Shown here: piece by piece, positions 13,971-22,098 of the stretch
Position numbering within the stretch: the first letter of the stretch is position 1
Layout of the letters: each line of letters opens with the position of its first letter
DNA from: Brooklawnia cerclae
GTDB lineage: Bacteria > Actinomycetota > Actinomycetes > Propionibacteriales > Propionibacteriaceae
Direction: 5' to 3'
NCBI RefSeq assembly: GCF_011758645.1
Contig: NZ_JAAMOZ010000001.1
Span: forward strand, 930,001-994,000
DNA: 64,000 nucleotides
Translations under genes and position numbers: made by a program
Notes under the pieces: generated by a model
Databases searched by the model: none
What the model saw: the letters and a program-made list of their open reading frames with translations, nothing else
What the model was told of the DNA's origin: nothing

Positions 13971-15824
13971 TCACTTGGTGAGGGTTAGGTGGGGTTGCGG
14001 TGCCGCGTTGGCGACGGACCCGGGATGTCCCGGGCATCCGGTCGCGAGATCGGCCGATCCGCGCCGGAAGAATGGGCAGAAGGCGCACCAGCTGTCGTGT
14101 GTGCCGAGCAGGGCGAGGGATGCCGGGCCGAGCAGCGAGGTGACCTGGGCGATGCCCGCCAGCCGGGCGATCGCGTCGAGGGCGACCTGCTCGGTGTAGG
14201 GCTCGGACCACAGGTAGGCCTCGGACAGCTCGCCGTTGCGGGGAAGGAACGCGATCATGACGGTGCGGACGGGAAAGCCGGACAGCACCCACGCGTAGCC
14301 GTAGAGGTTGGCCTGCACCCGGTACTGCTGGCTCGGTCCGTCGGAGCGGTAGTGCTTGAGCTGGGAGGGCCCGACGCAGTTATGCACGGGGATCATGTCC
14401 CTGCCCGCCAGATACAGATGACTGGATGAGTTGACGTCGATGCATCGTGTCGGCACGGAGCCGGCAGGTTCGATGGACTCGACCAGCCGGTATTGCGACC
14501 TTGTCGTTCCCTCGGTGTGGACCAGGTCGGCCTTGCGGGGGAGCCTGAACGGGTTCGCTCCGAACGGCACGAACGCCACCTGGTAGGCGGTCACGGTCTT
14601 GCCGAACCCGTGCGCGAGCTGTGGGTAGATCCGGGCCCTCCATCCGAGGGTCGCGACAAGCTCGCGGACGCCCTCAGCGAGGACTTCCGATGTCGTGGTG
14701 AACACGGCCTGATTGCGGCGCCTGTTCCACGTGCCGTCGGTATCCATGAGGCCCTGCAGCAGGTCGAGCCGCTGATGGTAGCTGGCGCGTAGGTAGCTGG
14801 CCGGAATTTCCTTCTTCCCGGCGATGACCTGTCGCTGTTTCTCGCCGGGTCGTCCGCGATGCCCGTCGACCCACTGGAGACCGAGTTCCCGCAGCTGGGT
14901 CTGCAGGCCGTGAACCGTGCGCGTGATTCCCCGCTTGTCGGCCGGGCCGACGTCGTAGCCGCATTCCCGGATGTTGTCGAACAGAGCCTCATCTGGTTTG
15001 CCGATCGTCCCGTGGACCGTTCCACCGTCGCCGAGCCACGCACCCAGCACGTACGGGTGGACAGGCAGCTCAGCCTCGGGAAGTAGGAGCGGGCTGGCGT
15101 TGTAGAGGCGGAGCTGGCGTTGACGGTGCCCGCCCGGCTCGCGGACTATGGCTCTCAGGTCGGCGACGGAAGCGGTCACCGTCTTCTTGCCGCCGACGCT
15201 GACGGTCAGCTGCTGCACGTCGTCGGTCACGATGGACGTGCCGTCGGTGAACGAGACGCGGAAGCAGGGTCGCTGCTGAACTGGATACGTCTTCACGACT
15301 TGGCAGGTCAGGCCGTGCGGGCTGAAGACCGTGTCCCCGGCCTTCAGGTCAGCCTGAGTCGTCCATCCGTCGGGGGTGGGGATCGGGGTGTCGAGCGGGA
15401 GTCCTTTCCAATCGACGACCGTGGCGGTCACCCGGTCATACAGGTCGCAGTTGCCTTCCAGCTGATAGTCGAGGTGGGGGACCACACCTGCCGAGACCCT
15501 GTTCTCGATCAGGTACCGCTCTTGGCCGCCGAACTCCGGGTGCGCGAGGTTGTAGGCGTCGAAGACCTCCTCCATCCAGGCGTGGACAGCGGTGCCGACG
15601 GTCGCCTTCCAGTTGTCGCGCTCGGGCTCGGGGAACTTGAGGAGCTTGTAGGCGAGGCGCCGGTCGCACTCGATCCCGACCTCGGACGGGCCGATCTCGG
15701 TCTGCTGGGATCGGGGGTGGTCGGTGATCGCGGTGTGGATAGCCGCCAGGATGTCGGCGGTGGCGCGCTCCACGTTGCCGAGGTCGAGGACCCCGGGCGG
15801 GAGCGGATCGACGATGTCGGGCAT
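13971..15824 (-). CDS. Cas4/RecB-type exonuclease interrupted by an intein
   Basis: 617 residues. The exteins form a Cas4-like nuclease: GIECDRRLAY carries the first iron-sulfur Cys, GTAVHAWMEE the motif-I His, GNCDLYD the metal Asp, and TVVDWK the catalytic D-x-K. C-terminal WCAFCPFFRRGSADLATGC supplies the other three Cys. An intein lies immediately after the catalytic Lys and before CVGPSQLKHY. The ATG at 15824 is preferred over the longer frame. Mature enzyme (about 275 residues) would resect DNA ends for phage recombination with the SSB-like partner. Without splicing the active site is split. Confidence 0.8.
   Translation of the reverse strand: MPDIVDPLPPGVLDLGNVERATADILAAIHTAITDHPRSQQTEIGPSEVGIECDRRLAYKLLKFPEPERDNWKATVGTAVHAWMEEVFDAYNLAHPEFGGQERYLIENRVSAGVVPHLDYQLEGNCDLYDRVTATVVDWKGLPLDTPIPTPDGWTTQADLKAGDTVFSPHGLTCQVVKTYPVQQRPCFRVSFTDGTSIVTDDVQQLTVSVGGKKTVTASVADLRAIVREPGGHRQRQLRLYNASPLLLPEAELPVHPYVLGAWLGDGGTVHGTIGKPDEALFDNIRECGYDVGPADKRGITRTVHGLQTQLRELGLQWVDGHRGRPGEKQRQVIAGKKEIPASYLRASYHQRLDLLQGLMDTDGTWNRRRNQAVFTTTSEVLAEGVRELVATLGWRARIYPQLAHGFGKTVTAYQVAFVPFGANPFRLPRKADLVHTEGTTRSQYRLVESIEPAGSVPTRCIDVNSSSHLYLAGRDMIPVHNCVGPSQLKHYRSDGPSQQYRVQANLYGYAWVLSGFPVRTVMIAFLPRNGELSEAYLWSEPYTEQVALDAIARLAGIAQVTSLLGPASLALLGTHDSWCAFCPFFRRGSADLATGCPGHPGSVANAAPQPHLTLTK
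14379..15404 (-). other. Intein with LAGLIDADG homing endonuclease, class 3-like
   Basis: 342 residues, beginning GLPLDTPIPTPDGW and ending DMIPVHN before the extein Cys. The first residue is Gly instead of the nucleophilic Cys/Ser. The F block RCIDVNSSSHLYLAG carries the Cys diagnostic of class 3 inteins. In class 3 the Cys works with a Trp in block B and a Thr in block G; here block B reads DDVQQLTVS (expected HLW) and block G ends PVHN (expected PTHN), so His, Trp and Thr are all changed. Two LAGLIDADG motifs, YVLGAWLGDGG and LLQGLMDTDGTW, flag a homing endonuclease. Confidence 0.8.
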
Positions 15825-15831
15825 GCCGGGC

Positions 15832-16176
15832 CTACTTGACCGAGACGCGGGGTTCGCCGTAGGCGACCGACAGCGACGCATACACGGCCGGAGGCAGGAT
15901 CTCCTTGGCCTTGGCGCGGGAGATGACGGTCTCCTGGATGGCGGGCAGGAGCTGCGGGGCGTTCGCGGTGACCCAGTCGAGGGCCAGCTCGGAGCTGAAC
16001 CGCTTCTGCGGGGTGACCGACACCGGGCCGTATTTGCCGGGTGCGAGCACCCGCCACTTGGCCTTGATGGCCTCCATCTCGGCGGTGATCTGCTCGGCCA
16101 TGGCCGCGAGTTCGCGGTAGCGGCTGACGTCGGCGGGATCGACCTTCCAGTCGGCCTGGGGGATGGTGGTGGTCAT
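15832..16176 (-). CDS. Partner protein of the phage Cas4-like nuclease, unknown
   Basis: 114 residues from an ATG with AGGA upstream. Starts MTTTIPQADWKVDPADVSRY and has a helical segment MAEQITAEMEAIKAKW followed by APGKYGPVSVTPQKRF, then a second helical part. It directly precedes the nuclease gene. The coiled-coil segment suggests a protein-protein or DNA-binding role. No family recognised. Confidence 0.55.
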   Translation of the reverse strand: MTTTIPQADWKVDPADVSRYRELAAMAEQITAEMEAIKAKWRVLAPGKYGPVSVTPQKRFSSELALDWVTANAPQLLPAIQETVISRAKAKEILPPAVYASLSVAYGEPRVSVK

Positions 16177-16307
16177 GCCTGATTCCTTTCTGATCGGGTG
16201 TTGTCGAGGGCAGCGAGGCGCTCGGCCTCGGCGAGGACGCGGGCTTCGAGTTGCGGGTCGTAGTCGCCCTGGTCGCCGAGCCACCAGGGGCAGTAGGTGC
16301 CGCTCAC
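16173..16307 (-). CDS. Small phage protein
   Basis: 44 codons from a GTG overlapping the upstream stop (GTGA) and ending in ATGA on the next gene. It begins VSGTYCPWWLGDQGDYDPQL and continues with a helical ARVLAEAERLAALD. Exact overlaps on both sides support it as a real, coupled gene. No family recognised. Confidence 0.5.
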   Translation of the reverse strand: MSGTYCPWWLGDQGDYDPQLEARVLAEAERLAALDNTRSERNQA

Positions 16308-16735
16308 AGGTCGGCCTCCTGCCCATCGGCCAGGTCGCAGATCTCGGCCCAGCGGGCGTCCTGCTCGCGGTCGTCGGCGTTGTAGGGGTCGGTGCCCCGT
16401 GGGGTGAGGGTGGCGGCTGCGAGGTCACCGAACAGGTCGGCGAGGCGTTCGCATCGCGCGGCGGTCTTGCGGAATGCGAGGCGGTCGAGCGGGGACCCGG
16501 CGACTTCGGCGTCACGCTCGAACTCGGCGGCCCGCTCGTCGAGGGCGTGCCAGATCTGGTATGTGTCGTCCCCGCTGAGCTCGATGCCAGCTGGTGCCGA
16601 TGGCGGGTTCTCGCCGAGGGGGGCGATGAGCGCGGCCAGGACGGACCGGACGGCCTGCCGCGTCAGCTCGTGAGGGTCGGTCTGGGCGGCGATCTTCCAC
16701 ACCAGGTCTTCGCTGACCAGGTCCTCGGTGTTCAT
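16304..16735 (-). CDS. Hypothetical phage protein, helical
   Basis: 143 residues, acidic and strongly helical (LTRQAVRSVLAALIAPLGEN, ALDERAAEFERDAEVAG, RCERLADLFGDLAAATL). Start overlaps the upstream stop. Part of the early leftward operon between the control genes and the recombination genes. No motif recognised. Confidence 0.5.
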   Translation of the reverse strand: MNTEDLVSEDLVWKIAAQTDPHELTRQAVRSVLAALIAPLGENPPSAPAGIELSGDDTYQIWHALDERAAEFERDAEVAGSPLDRLAFRKTAARCERLADLFGDLAAATLTPRGTDPYNADDREQDARWAEICDLADGQEADL

Positions 16736-17103
16736 CGCCCGGTCCCCTCGGCCTCGGCGCGGTGGGCGGGGACTCGGGTGGCGCGCATGTCGCAGGCGAG
16801 GTCGTCGAGCTGCTGCGCGGCTGGCCCCATGGCGCGCCTGGGGGCGGGGGAGGGGTCCTCGATGACGATGCCCTCGATGCGGCTGAATGCGATCAGGGCG
16901 GCGTCGACCGGGTCGATGCGATCCGGGTTGCGGCGGGCGAGAGCGATCTCGTGGGCGACGCGGGTGAGCTGGTCGGCGAGCTGGTCACGCTCGGCCATCA
17001 GCTGGTCGGCGCGCTCGGCCATGGAGTGCAACCGGGCCTGACTCGCGGTCGCGGCGACGGCGCCGGCGAACAGGGCTTCGGGGTTGACGATGGTAGTGGG
17101 CAT
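16732..17103 (-). CDS. Hypothetical phage protein, coiled-coil
   Basis: 123 residues with an extended coiled coil (SMAERADQLMAERDQLADQL) and a basic C-terminus. RBS AAAGGAAAGACC precedes the ATG. Early-operon gene without a recognised family. Confidence 0.5.
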   Translation of the reverse strand: MPTTIVNPEALFAGAVAATASQARLHSMAERADQLMAERDQLADQLTRVAHEIALARRNPDRIDPVDAALIAFSRIEGIVIEDPSPAPRRAMGPAAQQLDDLACDMRATRVPAHRAEAEGTGR

Positions 17104-17121
17104 GGGGGTCTTTCCTTTCGG

Positions 17122-17355
17122 TCAGCGGGGGGTCTTGGAGGTGAGGAACGCGCGGATGGTCGAGCGCGGGATCTTGTAGCGCTTCTGCTTGAGCCCGCCG
17201 AGTTCGAGCACCGGCTTGAGCTGCTGGGAGGCGCACATGTCGCGGATGGTCTTCTCGCTGTAGGGGATGTAGTTGGCGGCCTCCTTGGGGGTGAGGTGGC
17301 CTGTCTTGTCCCCCGCGAACTCCAGGAGGGGGACGGGGGTCGCTGTGGCGGTCAT
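17122..17355 (-). CDS. Excisionase-like HTH protein
   Basis: 77 residues. GHLTPKEAANYIPYSEKTIR is a MerR/excisionase-type helix-turn-helix, and KQKRYKIPRSTIRAFL completes the wing and second helix as in HTH_17 proteins. Small size and position next to the early promoter fit an excisionase or an early activator. It is coupled by ATGA to the XRE gene upstream. Excision function is an inference. Confidence 0.65.
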   Translation of the reverse strand: MTATATPVPLLEFAGDKTGHLTPKEAANYIPYSEKTIRDMCASQQLKPVLELGGLKQKRYKIPRSTIRAFLTSKTPR

Positions 17356-17603
17356 CGGACGGCCTCCAGGCGTCCAACCTCGCGCTGGACGTTAGACGTT
17401 CGGGCCACGAACAAAGACTCGACGGGGCAGTCCAGGGCACTAGCGATCGCGGTCGCGATCTCGGGCCCGCAGGTCCGGCGAGTCCCCTTGGCCAGGAATC
17501 CGATGAGGCTGTGCGAGCAGCCGACGCGAGCGGCCAGGCCCCGGATGGTGTAGTGCCGGAACTTCATGTACTGCCGCAGGGCATCAGGGCTGATGAGTCG
17601 CAC
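17352..17603 (-). CDS. Cro-like XRE-family regulator
   Basis: 83 residues from the GTG at 17603. AAAGGAGG six bases upstream decides this start over the ATG at 17630. The helix-turn-helix is YTIRGLAARVGCSHSLIGFL, followed by helices GPEIATAIASALDCPVE. It is the first gene of the leftward early operon and faces the repressor gene across a shared operator region, the usual position of a Cro-type antirepressor. Confidence 0.7.
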   Translation of the reverse strand: MRLISPDALRQYMKFRHYTIRGLAARVGCSHSLIGFLAKGTRRTCGPEIATAIASALDCPVESLFVARTSNVQREVGRLEAVR

Positions 17604-17642
17604 CTCGAACCTCCTTTCGATGACGATCATGTTTGTTCCTTC

Positions 17643-17815
17643 ACTGTAGACGACTGACTAACGATGCGCAAGACATTAGACGATTGAGACAGATTTGTCT
17701 ACCCCCAGTCCACAATTTTCGGGCTCATGTCGGGCTTACAGCCCTGTAATTCGTAGACACTTTGTCTACAGTGACGTTAGACAACCGTCCTTGCCGAGTC
17801 TGAGAGTTGGTAGAC
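17643..17815. promoter_or_regulatory. Immunity control region with repeated GTAGAC operators
   Basis: Seven copies of GTAGAC or TTAGAC, or their complement, lie at 17646, 17676, 17697 (reverse), 17753, 17764 (reverse), 17777 and 17810. The pair at 17753/17764 forms GTAGACACTTTGTCTAC, a clean palindrome. A leftward promoter TTGCGC (17666-17671), 17 bases, TACAGT (17643-17648) overlaps the first operator. The last operator abuts the repressor GTG, so the repressor could control its own message. This is a typical lysogeny switch layout. Confidence 0.7.
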
Positions 17816-18304
17816 GTGAACGACATACCGGAGCCGTGGGCGAAGGCGATGAGGGATAAGGGCCTCACCGACCGTCGCGGCGGTGACCGCCCGTCATGGA
17901 GGGCGCTGGGGGAGCTGATCGAGGTGCATCCCAGCACGCTGTCGGCCATGGCGAGCGGAGCGCGCGAGACGAGTAACGACATCGTCGGGAAAGTGGCCGA
18001 CGCGCTCGGGGTCGACGTTCGCATCGTCAATGGATGGGTGGGGAGGGCTCGCGCCATGCGGGCTCCGTACCAGCCGCCATCCGACGCTGACTTACTGGAC
18101 GAGGACGAGCGCGAAGCGGTTGACCGCATGATCACGTTGCTCGCCCGTGGCAAGAAACGAGGTCGGGATGCTGGCGACGCTGAGGCTCAGAAGACGCCGG
18201 GTGCCGGGGACACCGGCGATGACGTGATCCGGTTCCCGCGACGCAAGCCCATACCGAAGGTGCAGGACGTCGCGGCAAGAGAGGTTGACGACGATGACCG
18301 CTAG
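17816..18304 (+). CDS. XRE-family phage repressor (putative)
   Basis: 162 residues. An HTH lies near residues 28-50 (SWRALGELIEVHPSTLSAMA), followed by helices NDIVGKVADALGVDVRIVNG. The C-terminal half is charged and probably flexible (GKKRGRDAGDAEAQKTPG). The GTG at 17816 directly follows an operator; a TTG three codons upstream is an alternative. It is divergent from the Cro-like gene and followed by an ImmA-type protease, the arrangement seen in ImmR/ImmA-controlled elements. I take it as the lysogeny repressor. Confidence 0.7.
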   Translation: MNDIPEPWAKAMRDKGLTDRRGGDRPSWRALGELIEVHPSTLSAMASGARETSNDIVGKVADALGVDVRIVNGWVGRARAMRAPYQPPSDADLLDEDEREAVDRMITLLARGKKRGRDAGDAEAQKTPGAGDTGDDVIRFPRRKPIPKVQDVAAREVDDDDR

Positions 18305-18334
18305 CTAGCGGTTTTGTCATACCTCGATTGCAGC

Positions 18335-18742
18335 ATGGATTACATGCTGCAAGTGCCGGACGGCTGGACGCTGGAATGGCGTCCGCTTGCCGGCCACCGC
18401 ACAGGGGAGATCAGCTGGCCCAACCGGACGATCGTGATCGACCCGACACGATCACCGGAGAGTCAGCGCTGCACGCTCACCCATGAGGTGATCCACGCCG
18501 AACGCGGTCCCGTGCTCGGCGACCCCGTGCTGATCGCACGCGAGGAACACGCGGTGGAAGAGGAAACCGCGCGCCGTCTCATCGGCATCGATGAGCTGGC
18601 CGACACGCTCGCGTGGACACACAACCTCCCCGAGGCGGCCGACGAGCTCGGCGTGGACACCCACACCCTGAGAGCCCGTCTGGATCGGTTGCGCCCGGGG
18701 GAGCGCGCATGGCTGACGAGGAGGCTCGATGGCGATCGATGA
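18335..18742 (+). CDS. ImmA/IrrE-family metallopeptidase
   Basis: 135 residues. LTHEVIHAERG is the zinc HExxH motif, with a downstream Glu region REEHAVEEETARRL as third ligand, followed by a helix-turn-helix-like LPEAADELGVDTHTLRARL. Family members cleave or inactivate the neighbouring repressor to trigger induction or excision. The start is uncertain: a TTG at 18314 is in frame, but the ATG at 18335 begins the protein-like sequence. It overlaps the integrase gene by 14 bases. Confidence 0.8.
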   Translation: MDYMLQVPDGWTLEWRPLAGHRTGEISWPNRTIVIDPTRSPESQRCTLTHEVIHAERGPVLGDPVLIAREEHAVEEETARRLIGIDELADTLAWTHNLPEAADELGVDTHTLRARLDRLRPGERAWLTRRLDGDR

Positions 18743-19811
18743 TCTGTGGTACCTCAAGGACAGGGTGACGCCATCGAAGCGGCACGGCCGTGGCAAGCGA
18801 TACCGCGTGCGCGTCGAGGGCTATCCGAGCACGCTGCACCGGACGAAGGCCGAGGCCGAGGCGGTCAACGCCAGGCGCATCGTCGCCGGGCCGCCGAAGC
18901 CGGAGTCGACGATCACTGTCGGAGAACTGCTCGATCGCTGGGTCGCGGGCAAGCGGCACTTGTCGCCGAAGGGCCTCGAAGCGTGCGAGCTCGCGGCGAG
19001 GATGGCGCGGGCACGCTGGGGGACGACGCTGGCGTGCGACGTCAGGACGGCGGACGTGCAGGAGTGGGTCGCCAACCTCGCATCGATCGACAACGCCGCG
19101 TCGGCTCACGCGTCGAAGGCTGCGGGACAGCGTGTCGTCGTCACCGTCCCGGCCGCCGGGTCGACGCGGCACAAGGCGTTGCAGGCACTGTCGGGTGCCA
19201 TGCGGATCGCAGTCGGGGAGAAGGCTGTCAGCTCGAATCCGTGCCAGGGGGTGAGGGCCGGTCGGCAGCGGAGCGTCGATCCGAGCTTCCTGACGGTCGC
19301 GGAGCTGGAGCGCCTCGCGTCAGAGTCGGGGGAGTGGTCGGCGCTCGTCTGGTTCCTCGGCACGACCGGCCTGCGGATCTCGGAGGCCGCGGCCCTGACC
19401 GTCGGGGATGCCGATGCGAAGCGGGGGCGCGTTCGTGTACGGCGCTCGAAGAACGGGGAAGCGCGCGACGTCCCTGTGGCGGCGTCGGTCCTGGCGATGC
19501 TCGACCTCTCCCGTGGTGCTGCCGACCCGCTCTTCCCGGCTTCGCGCGGAGGACGCCTGGATGTCCATAACTGGCGGATGCGAGCGTTTCGTCCGGCGGC
19601 TTCGAGGGCGGGCCTGGACGGCCTGCGCATCCATGACCTGCGTCACACGGCGGCGAGTCTGGCCATCGCCTCGGGCGCGGACGTCAAGGCCGTGCAGCGT
19701 ATGCTCGGCCACAAGAGCGCGGCCATGACCCTCGACCTGTACGGGCATCTGTTCGACAAGGGCCTCGATGACGTCGCGGCCCGCCTCGACGCGATGATCC
19801 CCGGATCGTAG
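18729..19811 (+). CDS. int: Tyrosine-type site-specific integrase
   Basis: 360 residues. An N-terminal arm-binding domain (GKRYRVRVEGYPSTLHRTKA) and a core-binding SAM-like domain (ITVGELLDRWVAGKRHL) precede the catalytic domain. The catalytic residues are visible: Arg in TTGLRISEA, Lys in RRSKNGEAR, HDLRH, HKSAAMT and the nucleophile Tyr in LDLYGHLF. The gene ends about 45 bases before the tRNA fragment used as attachment site. It would integrate and, with the excisionase-like protein, excise the prophage. Confidence 0.9.
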   Translation: MAIDDLWYLKDRVTPSKRHGRGKRYRVRVEGYPSTLHRTKAEAEAVNARRIVAGPPKPESTITVGELLDRWVAGKRHLSPKGLEACELAARMARARWGTTLACDVRTADVQEWVANLASIDNAASAHASKAAGQRVVVTVPAAGSTRHKALQALSGAMRIAVGEKAVSSNPCQGVRAGRQRSVDPSFLTVAELERLASESGEWSALVWFLGTTGLRISEAAALTVGDADAKRGRVRVRRSKNGEARDVPVAASVLAMLDLSRGAADPLFPASRGGRLDVHNWRMRAFRPAASRAGLDGLRIHDLRHTAASLAIASGADVKAVQRMLGHKSAAMTLDLYGHLFDKGLDDVAARLDAMIPGS

Positions 19812-19854
19812 TGATGTGCCCAGGGTGGTCCCGCCAGCTGTGACTAGCGGTCAT

Positions 19855-19905
19855 CCTTGCCTTACAAGCAGGGGGTCGTTGGTTCGAGTCCGACTGCGCC
19901 CACCA
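19855..19905 (+). other. attR: 3' part of a tRNA-Val(TAC) gene
   Basis: The sequence holds an anticodon arm CTTGC-CTTACAA-GCAGG, a T arm GTTGG-TTCGAGT-CCGAC and an acceptor 3' strand TGCGCCC followed by ACCA. No matching 5' acceptor (GGGCGCA) or D arm is present upstream, so it is not a working tRNA. A tRNA 3' end next to an integrase gene is the classic right attachment site. The intact tRNA-Val should lie at the left prophage end, outside this window. Confidence 0.8.
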
Positions 19906-20572
19906 GAAGGTCGTTGTTCAAACCGGCGACGGTTCCGGGTCAGTTCCTCCTTTCGCTCTCTTGGCCTGCACGGGCCAGGGCCTGGACTTCGGGGTTGAAC
20001 AGCACGTTGAGGGGCCTCCCTGGTTCGGGTGCGTCAGATTAACGATGGATCTGGCCTGGCGCATTTCAGTTGATTCGGCCTTCGAAGGTGATTGTGAAGG
20101 CGTTGAGTGCGGGCTTCCACCTGCTCGCCCAGCGTGTCTGACCTCGGCCCGTGGAGAAAGCGACCGCGTTACGACAACAGGCACTGCTGATCGATGATCT
20201 TTCCCCTCACAGGATCAATCATCTCGATGGTCTTCATCGCCCTTCCTTCCCGCGATCGGGACTTGAATCTGACGCTGCGTGAGGTGAAAGCCTGATGGAC
20301 ATGATGGAGAGAACCGCCCTCCGAGTCCGCGCGGAACGGTCGGGCTCGGAGTCAGAAAGCGGGTTCCGTGACTGTAACGCGGTGAAGCGCAGATGGCTTT
20401 CATGGCCAGCATCTCAACCGCTGGAAACGGTGCAGGTTAGGGACATGCCGGTAAGAGTTGTTCCCTCCCATCTTATCTCTCCCCCGAAGACGGACGGTTG
20501 CGGCCAAGTTCGTCGGGCGACGCGAAGTCTTGGATGGCGTCGCGGAGCGGCCGCAAGTAGAGGAGTTGTGTG
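19906..20572. other. Non-coding stretch right of the prophage
   Basis: No convincing gene in 667 bases. At 20263-20293, TTGAAT is followed by CTGACGCTGCGTGAGGTGA, which resembles the elongated 19-base spacer promoters with internal dyad bound by MerR-family regulators. The reading frame after it does not look like a protein, so it may be an orphan promoter left by deletion. The last 12 bases carry AGGAG for the glycosyltransferase. Confidence 0.4.
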
Positions 20573-21814
20573 ATGCGAGTGCTGTTGTCAACTATCGGTT
20601 CGCGAGGAGAAACCCAGCCGATCATTGCGGTCGCTGTCGAGATGGGAAAACTAGGGCACGAAGCCGTGGTGTGTGCGCCGCCAGACTTTCAGGGGTGGGC
20701 GGAATCGCTTGGCGTGCGCTATATACCGGTCGGCCCCGAACTGCACGGGACAGCAAAACGACCGCCATCCGGACCAGTGATGGCGGAGCAACGGCAGCAG
20801 ATGATCGACGGGACGGTCGCTGTGCAGTTCGAGGCGGTCGGGAAGGCGGCCGAAGGGTGTGACGTGATCGTTGGCGGAGGTGGGCTCGCGATTGCAGCGC
20901 ATTCGATTGCAGAGCATTTGTCTGTGCCATACGTCTATGCGGCGTTCGCGCCGATCACGTTGCCGTCACCGTTTCATGCCCCGCCGGCGTTCGGGCTGCT
21001 CGGTGAGCAGAACACGGATGACCCAGCAGAGTTCGCGCCTCGTTGGGAGGCCGAACGCTCGCGTTGGAACACGATGTGGCGTCGCCCGCTGAATGCGCAG
21101 CGTGAACTGCTCGGCCTCCCACAGATCGAGGATGTGCGATCGCATCTGTTCACCGATCGCCCGTGGTTGGCTGCGGACCCGGTTCTCGCCCCATGGCCGG
21201 GATCATCCGACATGGAGGTCTTTCAGACTGGGGCATGGTTGCTTGAGGACCCGCGGCCGCTGGAGCCGGAGCTTGAGGCATTCCTGACCTCCGGGGAACC
21301 ACCGATCTATTTCGGACTCGGCAGCGCACACGTTCCGCCAGCTCTCGCCCGGGCTGTCCTTGATGCCACTCGCGCAGCCGGCCGTCGTGCGGTGGTTTCG
21401 CGTGGCTGGGCCGATCTTGACATTTCCGAGGGATCGGGCGACGTCATCGCGGTGGGAGATGTCAACCAGCGGCTGCTGTTCCCTCGCGTTGCGGCGATTG
21501 CACACCACGGCGGAGCGGGTACTACCACCGTCGCAACGGCGTCCGGCACGCCACAGATCGTGATTCCGCAAAACTTCAACCAATTCTACTTTGCGGCACG
21601 CGTGGAAGCGCTCGGGGCCGGAGTGGCGATCCGGGAGGAACCTACCGGGGACGTGCTCCGAACCGCGTTGGCAAGGGTCCTCGGCGATCCCTTCCCCGCT
21701 GTGGCAACGACCCGAGGCGAGCAGATCGCGACGGACGGAGCAGGGGTGGCTGCGCGCACGCTTCTTGACGTCTGCGCGGGTCGATGGCCTGCGTCGTCAG
21801 AACCTGCCGTATAG
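20573..21814 (+). CDS. GT1-family glycosyltransferase (UGT/MGT-like)
   Basis: 413 residues, GT-B fold. The N-terminal domain starts MRVLLSTIGSRGETQPIIAV, the acceptor-binding Rossmann motif of antibiotic and sterol glycosyltransferases. The C-terminal donor domain has PPIYFGLGSA and the sugar-nucleotide motif AIAHHGGAGTTTVATASGTP with PQNFNQFYFAARV. Such enzymes glycosylate natural products, including macrolides as self-protection. AGGAG lies seven bases before the ATG. No biosynthetic genes surround it; only a MerR/TipA-type regulator follows, so drug or xenobiotic inactivation is plausible but unproven. Confidence 0.85.
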   Translation: MRVLLSTIGSRGETQPIIAVAVEMGKLGHEAVVCAPPDFQGWAESLGVRYIPVGPELHGTAKRPPSGPVMAEQRQQMIDGTVAVQFEAVGKAAEGCDVIVGGGGLAIAAHSIAEHLSVPYVYAAFAPITLPSPFHAPPAFGLLGEQNTDDPAEFAPRWEAERSRWNTMWRRPLNAQRELLGLPQIEDVRSHLFTDRPWLAADPVLAPWPGSSDMEVFQTGAWLLEDPRPLEPELEAFLTSGEPPIYFGLGSAHVPPALARAVLDATRAAGRRAVVSRGWADLDISEGSGDVIAVGDVNQRLLFPRVAAIAHHGGAGTTTVATASGTPQIVIPQNFNQFYFAARVEALGAGVAIREEPTGDVLRTALARVLGDPFPAVATTRGEQIATDGAGVAARTLLDVCAGRWPASSEPAV

Positions 21815-22098
21815 GAGGCGCCTCGAAACGTCGGCGGAATGGGCGGCAGCGTTGTGGTCTGGTCGTCGCCCATCCCGCTTCGCTCAGCACGTCGTGTCGC
21901 TGTGAGACGCTACGTCAGTGACCAGAACCTAACGCAGAATGAGGTTTTGAGGGTGACAGTGACGCTCGTACGGCCCCGCTTACACGCATCGGAAGGTGGT
22001 CGGGCTGACAGCGGGTACGACCGACTCAGGTCCTCTCGGTCGGCGACTGCTGATCTGTCGCCAGGCAGATTGTGTCACGAGGGAAGGACCGGTCCTCC

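Noticed and set aside
13971-15881. Cas4-like protein as part of a CRISPR-Cas system
   Set aside because: No Cas1, Cas2 or array in the window. The gene lies in a phage early operon next to an SSB-like protein, so it is a phage recombination nuclease.
19801-19905. Functional tRNA-Val gene
   Set aside because: Anticodon arm, T arm and 3' acceptor strand are present, but no 5' acceptor or D arm can be paired.
20295-20573. 92-codon frame after the MerR-like promoter
   Set aside because: Begins MDMMERTALRVRAERS and has no protein-like core or DNA-binding motif; more likely non-coding.
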